DNA of 21,735 bases from Ettlia oleoabundans (lineage: Eukaryota; Chlorophyta; Chlorophyceae; Chlamydomonadales), in the NCBI GenBank assembly GCA_019693395.1, contig JAAMXP010001754.1, forward strand, positions 21,776 to 43,510. The letters run 5' to 3'. The notes beneath the pieces are model-generated. The model made no database searches and had not been told where the DNA came from. It saw nothing but the letters and a program-made list of their open reading frames with translations. Both the position numbers and the translations under genes were made by a program. This document shows positions 18,437 to 21,735 of the stretch, in pieces; position 1 is the first letter of the stretch; each line of letters starts with the position of its first letter.

Positions 18437-20336
18437 TCTTGGTGCTGCTGTTCAGAAGTCATACTGCCACTGCCGCTGCCAGCAACACGCCTGGTGCGCT
18501 TGCTGGGGTGATGCTGGTCTTCAGATGTACCCCGCTGCTCCTGCTCCACAGCCTCCTGCTCCACAGCCTCCTGCTCAACATCCTCTACCTGCTGCTGCCC
18601 TTGCCCCTGCTGCTGCTGCCGCTGTCGCTGCTGCTGCTGCTTCTGCTGCCCCTGATGCTGCTGCCCCGGCTTCTTCTCATGCTGCCGCTGCATGCCTCCC
18701 AAGCTGCCCCCGTTGCTGCCGCCCGTGGTACTGCCATCGTCCACAATTCGGCGGTACTTGCACCACTGCCGCTGCGCCTGCTCTGTGACGTGCATGGAGG
18801 CTGCTTCTTCAGGTGTGGCTGCGGCTTTCAAGCCGCGTGACAGACTCCAATTCCGTGCGCGATCCCCTGCCAGCATGCTGCAAACGTGCAGGCAGACAAG
18901 GAAAGGAAAGATCAATCTGGGTGACGCCATGGCGAGTCGTAAGACTAGACCGGTTCACAGCAGCTTTTGAAAGGCATGGCAAGGCTAGGAGCTGCCAAGT
19001 AGCTGCACACATTTGATGCAGTTTGAGCAGCAGCCCTGCCGTGTGACAAACCCAGAACAAGGAAGCTTCTGCTGCCGGGACTCTGCCACACAGCAGTGCC
19101 CGGTATGCGGTATGTGCCACACAGCAGTGCTCGGTATGTGCCACAACAATAATGCCAGATGCCGCATGCTGCAGCTGCAAGGGGCCTCACATGGGGCGCA
19201 CTCGGCCGTTGGAGAGCGGTTGGCGGCTCTCACGGGCCAGCAGTGCCGCAGCCTCAATTGGGTGCTGGATGCCTGCGGGAACAAAGGGTGGGGGCGGAGA
19301 TGGAACACAGATGGATGGTGGTGGTGGTGATACTGGTGGCTGAACTTAACTAAAGTGAAGGGCGGGGGGGATGGTGTAAAGCGGAGGGAGGGTGGGTGCG
19401 GAGGTGTCAGAACCGAGGGCAGGGGCGGTCGTGTAAAAGAGCAGGCCAGGGGCGATACATGTTCACTAGGAAAAATGGAACGCCTTTGAATGAAACAGTG
19501 TTGTGGCAGGGGAGCCACCGGAAACGAAGTTGCATCGTTGACGGGTCCACCAGTTGGGGGATCAATTGCTGCAGAGCCAGTTGCGGCAGAGCTGGGCATA
19601 GCACGCTCACACATGCCTCTCCCTCGGGCTGACTGATGCAGACTCTGCAGCACCCAAAGCAAGCTAGCCAGCAAGCAAGCAAGCACAGCACAGCAAGCAG
19701 CAAGCAGGCAAGCCCGCCAAACAGGAGGTGCCAGCAGAGCTGCTGACTGTTCGGCGGACGCCGCCTTGGCGCACCCGGTGCCGCCGCCACGGCGCCAAAA
19801 GTCCCGTCTCCAGTCATCACACTAGCATCGCATTCCACCAGGCCGTTGAACGAGAGGTTGGATCCCCGGCCCGCGTTGCAGTGGGCGCTTTCCTGGAGTG
19901 GGGCAGGCCAAGAGGGGGGACTTCAATCGGGTGGACAGACCGGGAGGGTTGAACCAGCTGCTGCGGGTGGGTTGGGGCAGCAGGGGCAGTTCCACCACAA
20001 CACAACACTGAGCATTTAACGCACGCCAGTTTGTAGCACCGGGGCAGGACGGATGGTGTGGCAGCTGTGCGCACACCTCCAGTGCTTTGATGGCAGCAGT
20101 CACCGCTGCCAACGCATCGCCGCCCACCAGAGCCGCCGCTCCCGCCCGGCAGGCCGACGCCAAGTCTGCGCCGAGGGTGATCAATATTTACGACATCGAG
20201 GATAGTATACATCAACTTAAGGCTGGGACAAGAATGCAGGGAACGACTGCAGGAGGGCGCTTGCAATCATACCTCGTTTGTACGCGGCTTCCAGCGCAGG
20301 AGAGTGGTAGCCCGCGCCAGCATGGACCGCTATCAT
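17053..20336 (-). CDS. TASP1: Threonine aspartase / taspase 1 with a large Gln-rich insertion
   Basis: Taspase 1 is an Ntn-hydrolase of the asparaginase-2 type that cleaves itself before a threonine and then cuts proteins after aspartate. Exons: 20336-20273, 20165-20077, 19892-19775, 19272-19191, 18877-17053; phases join to 725 aa, against about 420 aa in human. The alpha part shows [30 protein letters not shown] (57-68), ECDASVM and [14 protein letters not shown]. The beta part starts at the catalytic Thr304 in YDTVG, followed by [28 protein letters not shown] and [15 protein letters not shown]. Residues about 181-290 are a Gln-rich insertion with a KRTRR patch (244-248), near where human taspase has its nuclear localisation signal. 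A second acidic/Ala-rich expansion and a GGGGGGGGG run lie in the beta part. Exon 5 is one 1825-nt open frame, unlike the short exons elsewhere. The start at 20336 (MIAVHAGAG) is the nearest ATG; the frame stays open upstream, with another ATG at 20492. Confidence 0.92.
18319..18321 (-). other. Predicted taspase autocleavage site codon (catalytic Thr304)
   Basis: ACT in the context L-Y-D-T-V-G. In human taspase the D-T-V-G junction is the autoproteolysis site, and Thr becomes the N-terminal nucleophile of the beta subunit. Placement is by motif match. Confidence 0.88.
18397..18432 (-). repeat. Pure (CAG)12 polyglutamine tract in taspase exon 5
   Basis: Twelve uninterrupted CAG codons (CTG on the plus strand) encode Gln267-278, inside a longer Q-rich region. 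Uninterrupted triplets are prone to length change. Confidence 0.9.
19084..19145 (+). repeat. Short tandem repeat in taspase intron 4
   Basis: TGCCACACAGCAGTGCCCGG starts at 19084 and recurs at 19115 with one substitution. A third, truncated TGCCACA follows at 19139. The first unit is 31 bases; the second is 24 because it lacks an extra CGGTATG. Confidence 0.8.
19662..19714 (+). repeat. AAGC/CAGC-type low-complexity repeat in taspase intron 3
   Basis: Iterated GCAAGCAAGCAAGC, CACAGCACAGC and AAGCAGC units lie in the intron 19273-19774. A related AGCAC/CAGC tract lies in FQR-2 intron 5 near 14525-14555. Confidence 0.75.
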
Positions 20337-20508
20337 CGCACCAGCCACCCCCAAGCAAAAAGGGTCCCGTAATTGGATCCATTCTTGGTCTTGTTCCCTG
20401 CCAGGGTGTCGCCAGCTGGGTGGATTGGCGACACGGCTACCCTGCTTTCTTGGACAATAAGCTGCTGTCAAGCCGTGTATTAGCCGATGATGCGCCCCAG
20501 TCATTAGT
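20337..20508. promoter_or_regulatory. Compact divergent promoter region, taspase / FMC1
   Basis: Only 172 bases separate the taspase ATG (20336, minus) and the FMC1-like ATG (20509, plus), so one bidirectional promoter is likely. No clear TATA box is seen. If the taspase began at the upstream in-frame ATG (20492) the gap would be 16 bases, which argues against that start. Confidence 0.6.
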
Positions 20509-21044
20509 ATGTCCGGTGCAGAAGCCAGGCAGGTCCTGCGCGCCTTGCTGCGAGCTGTGGACCGCAATATCACGTTTGCAACAGGCGATACGCAGTGGCG
20601 GGGGTTTGTGATTGCCGAGTTCCGACGGGGGCAGCGACTGGGGGACCCAGTTGAACGGGAGCAGGCGCTGCAACAGGCCAGAGACTACGCTTTCCTTATA
20701 AATAGCGTCCGTGAGCACAAGGTGAGTTTCCCTGGGCGCAGCAGGCCGATGGCCGACAGGCACAAAAGCAGCTCTGCTGCCGCCGGCTGTGCCCGCCGGG
20801 GGCTCCACAACGTCGCTGGCTTTCTGCCTTGCACCTGCCACCCTTGCAGATCACAGCGGTGGTCTTGTGCTGCACCTGCCGATCTTGCAAGCTTAGGCAA
20901 GCCAAACTGTATATTCCCTACACTTGTCCAATGCAGGAACTCTTGCTGTCCTACAACATTGGGATCCCGGTGGAGCAGCGGGAGAAGGACATGAATGCAC
21001 GAGCAGCCAACCTGGTGGGCCTGCAAGTCCCCAAGTTTGAATGA
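20509..21044 (+). CDS. FMC1: FMC1-like LYR-family mitochondrial ATP synthase assembly factor
   Basis: FMC1 is a small mitochondrial matrix protein of the LYR superfamily; in yeast and human it helps assemble the F1 part of ATP synthase. Exons 20509-20721 and 20937-21044 (donor AAG|GTGAGT, acceptor TGCAG) join in phase 0 to 106 aa, close to the family's usual 100-115. Visible: the N-terminal helix ARQVLRALLRAVDRNIT, with LLR where the LYR tripeptide is expected, then TQWRGFVIAEFRRG, the conserved RDYAFLINSVREHKELLLSYN and the C-terminal AANLVGLQVPKF. Human FMC1 has a matching LLRSIRKH and SAGLVGLKLP. It has no obvious cleavable presequence. No TGTAA was found in the downstream convergent region. 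Confidence 0.88.
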
Positions 21045-21580
21045 AGCACCCCTTTCAACAGCTCTCCTACCGACAGGAATGTTTTGTGCAGAAAGACACC
21101 GTTACAAATTTGAAGCTAATGTTGTGCTTGTCTTTTGCAGAGTGGTTGTTTGCTCCCCGTTCTGCTCTTCCAACCGCTAGGCTTGCTTTCCCCGGTGACT
21201 TGGTGCACCCCTGGTCTCTGTTGCTTCTTCTGCTGCAATTTCTGTTGCTATCCCTGCATCCCCAAGCATGCTACCCGTTCTCACTGGCTTGACCTAAAAG
21301 TCAGCAACCTTGGCAATCTTTTTAATCAGTCGAGCGCAAGGGTTACAGAAGGGAGGAGTCAGCAGGCAATGCAGGCAGCAATCAGTCAAAAAGTCGTGTC
21401 ATCTCAAACGCCGCTGCAGATGCTAAGGTGAGAGTTTGGGCTGTGCCGTGCCGCCTTTCCCTCCTGGATGCTTTGCCCCGCCGCCTGGGAGGTGGCGAGG
21501 CGCTGCTGCTGCTGCTGTCGCATGCGGCAGGGCAGCTGCTGGGGCCGTCACTGCCGCGCGCGTCAGTTGTGAGCTGCCGC
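21045..21580. other. Convergent intergenic region, FMC1-like and EFL 3' ends
   Basis: These 536 bases hold the two facing 3' UTRs. On the minus strand TGTAA occurs at 21343-21347 and 21102-21106, 234 and 475 bases after the EFL stop; the nearer is the likelier EFL polyadenylation signal. GCTGCTGCTGCTG repeats occur near 21501-21517. No supported gene was found. Confidence 0.55.
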
Positions 21581-21735
21581 TCACTTGGCGGTGGTCTTCA
21601 CCACCTTGCCAAGCATGACGGCGGTGTTGCCGTCCAGGAAGGCAATGCGGGACAGGCCCTCGCAGTTCTTAAAGCTGTCCACCACCAGTGGCTGGCAGGG
21701 CTCAAACACAACCTCAGCCATCTCGTTGGCCTTGA
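21581..21735 (-). CDS. EFL: EFL (elongation factor-like GTPase), C-terminal end only
   Basis: The minus strand from the right edge encodes 50 residues and a TGA stop (21583-21581), including KANEMAEVVFEPCQPLVV, DSFKNCEGLSRIAFLDGN and TAVMLGKVV. This matches domain 3 of EFL, the EF-1alpha-like GTPase that delivers aminoacyl-tRNA to the ribosome in lineages that lack canonical EF-1alpha. EF-1alpha itself reads PPLGRFAVRDMRQTVAVG at the equivalent place, which does not fit. The rest of the gene, including the GTPase domain, lies outside the window. Confidence 0.87.
   Translation of the reverse strand, partial: KANEMAEVVFEPCQPLVVDSFKNCEGLSRIAFLDGNTAVMLGKVVKTTAK

Noticed and set aside
17037..18788. 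Long plus-strand open frame of 583 codons opposite the taspase exon
   Set aside because: It is the shadow of the taspase Q-rich exon: CAG/GCA-rich coding DNA has few stops on the other strand. The translation is Pro/Ala/Leu/Cys low complexity with no family motif.
18878..18930. An ATG at 18930 followed by a signal-peptide-like stretch ([17 protein letters not shown]) in frame with taspase exon 5
   Set aside because: The hydrophobic residues come from the pyrimidine-rich tract and acceptor (TTTGCAG at 18878) of intron 4. The join with exon 4 ([15 protein letters not shown]) restores the taspase alignment. An alternative start cannot be fully excluded.
20492..20492. Upstream in-frame ATG as the taspase start
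   Set aside because: It would leave 16 bases to the divergent FMC1-like ATG, and the extra residues show no family similarity. It is kept as a less likely option.
1..21735. CRISPR arrays, rRNA or tRNA genes, transposable elements with terminal repeats, viral genes
   Set aside because: No spaced direct-repeat array, no cloverleaf or rRNA core recognised by eye, and no transposase or polymerase motifs in any frame. Small divergent RNAs would need a covariance search to exclude.

Overview
This window looks like nuclear DNA of a green alga, probably a chlorophyte of the Chlorophyceae. It is GC-rich and intron-dense, with short exons and phase-consistent GT-AG (and some GC-AG) introns. TGTAA-type polyadenylation motifs lie downstream of several genes. 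The right edge carries the C-terminus of an EFL-type elongation factor, the EF-1alpha substitute found in many chlorophytes. No bacterial, plasmid, viral, transposon or CRISPR signature was seen. All exon boundaries below were worked out by eye from splice consensus, reading-frame phase and remembered family similarity. They are not confirmed by transcripts.

Layout, left to right. (1) A minus-strand adhesin-domain (DUF4097/FAM185A-like) protein with a mitochondrial-type N-terminus runs off the left edge (105-1712). (2) Diverging from it is a complete 16-exon plus-strand COG2 gene, a subunit of the conserved oligomeric Golgi complex (1970-8775; 769 aa). (3) Two tandem minus-strand flavodoxin-like NAD(P)H:quinone oxidoreductases of the WrbA/FQR family follow: FQR-1 (9416-12815; 204 aa) and FQR-2 (13482-16368; 247 aa, with an acylation-like N-terminal extension). 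(4) A minus-strand threonine aspartase (taspase 1) has a very large glutamine-rich insertion before the catalytic threonine (17053-20336; 725 aa). (5) A plus-strand two-exon FMC1-like LYR protein (20509-21044; 106 aa) diverges from the taspase across 172 bp. (6) The C-terminal end of EFL lies on the minus strand (21581 to the right edge).

The genes are housekeeping functions (Golgi tethering, quinone detoxification, proteolytic processing, ATP synthase assembly, translation) and do not form an operon-like pathway. The most interesting signals are in gene structure. Both FQR paralogues contain a 13-nt microexon encoding the FMN-loop residues GFPTR. Several introns appear to use GC-AG borders, and in FQR-1 these sit at positions not shared with FQR-2. 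The taspase carries an unusual Q-rich insertion. One COG2 intron holds a perfect 58-bp tandem duplication that includes an acceptor-like site.
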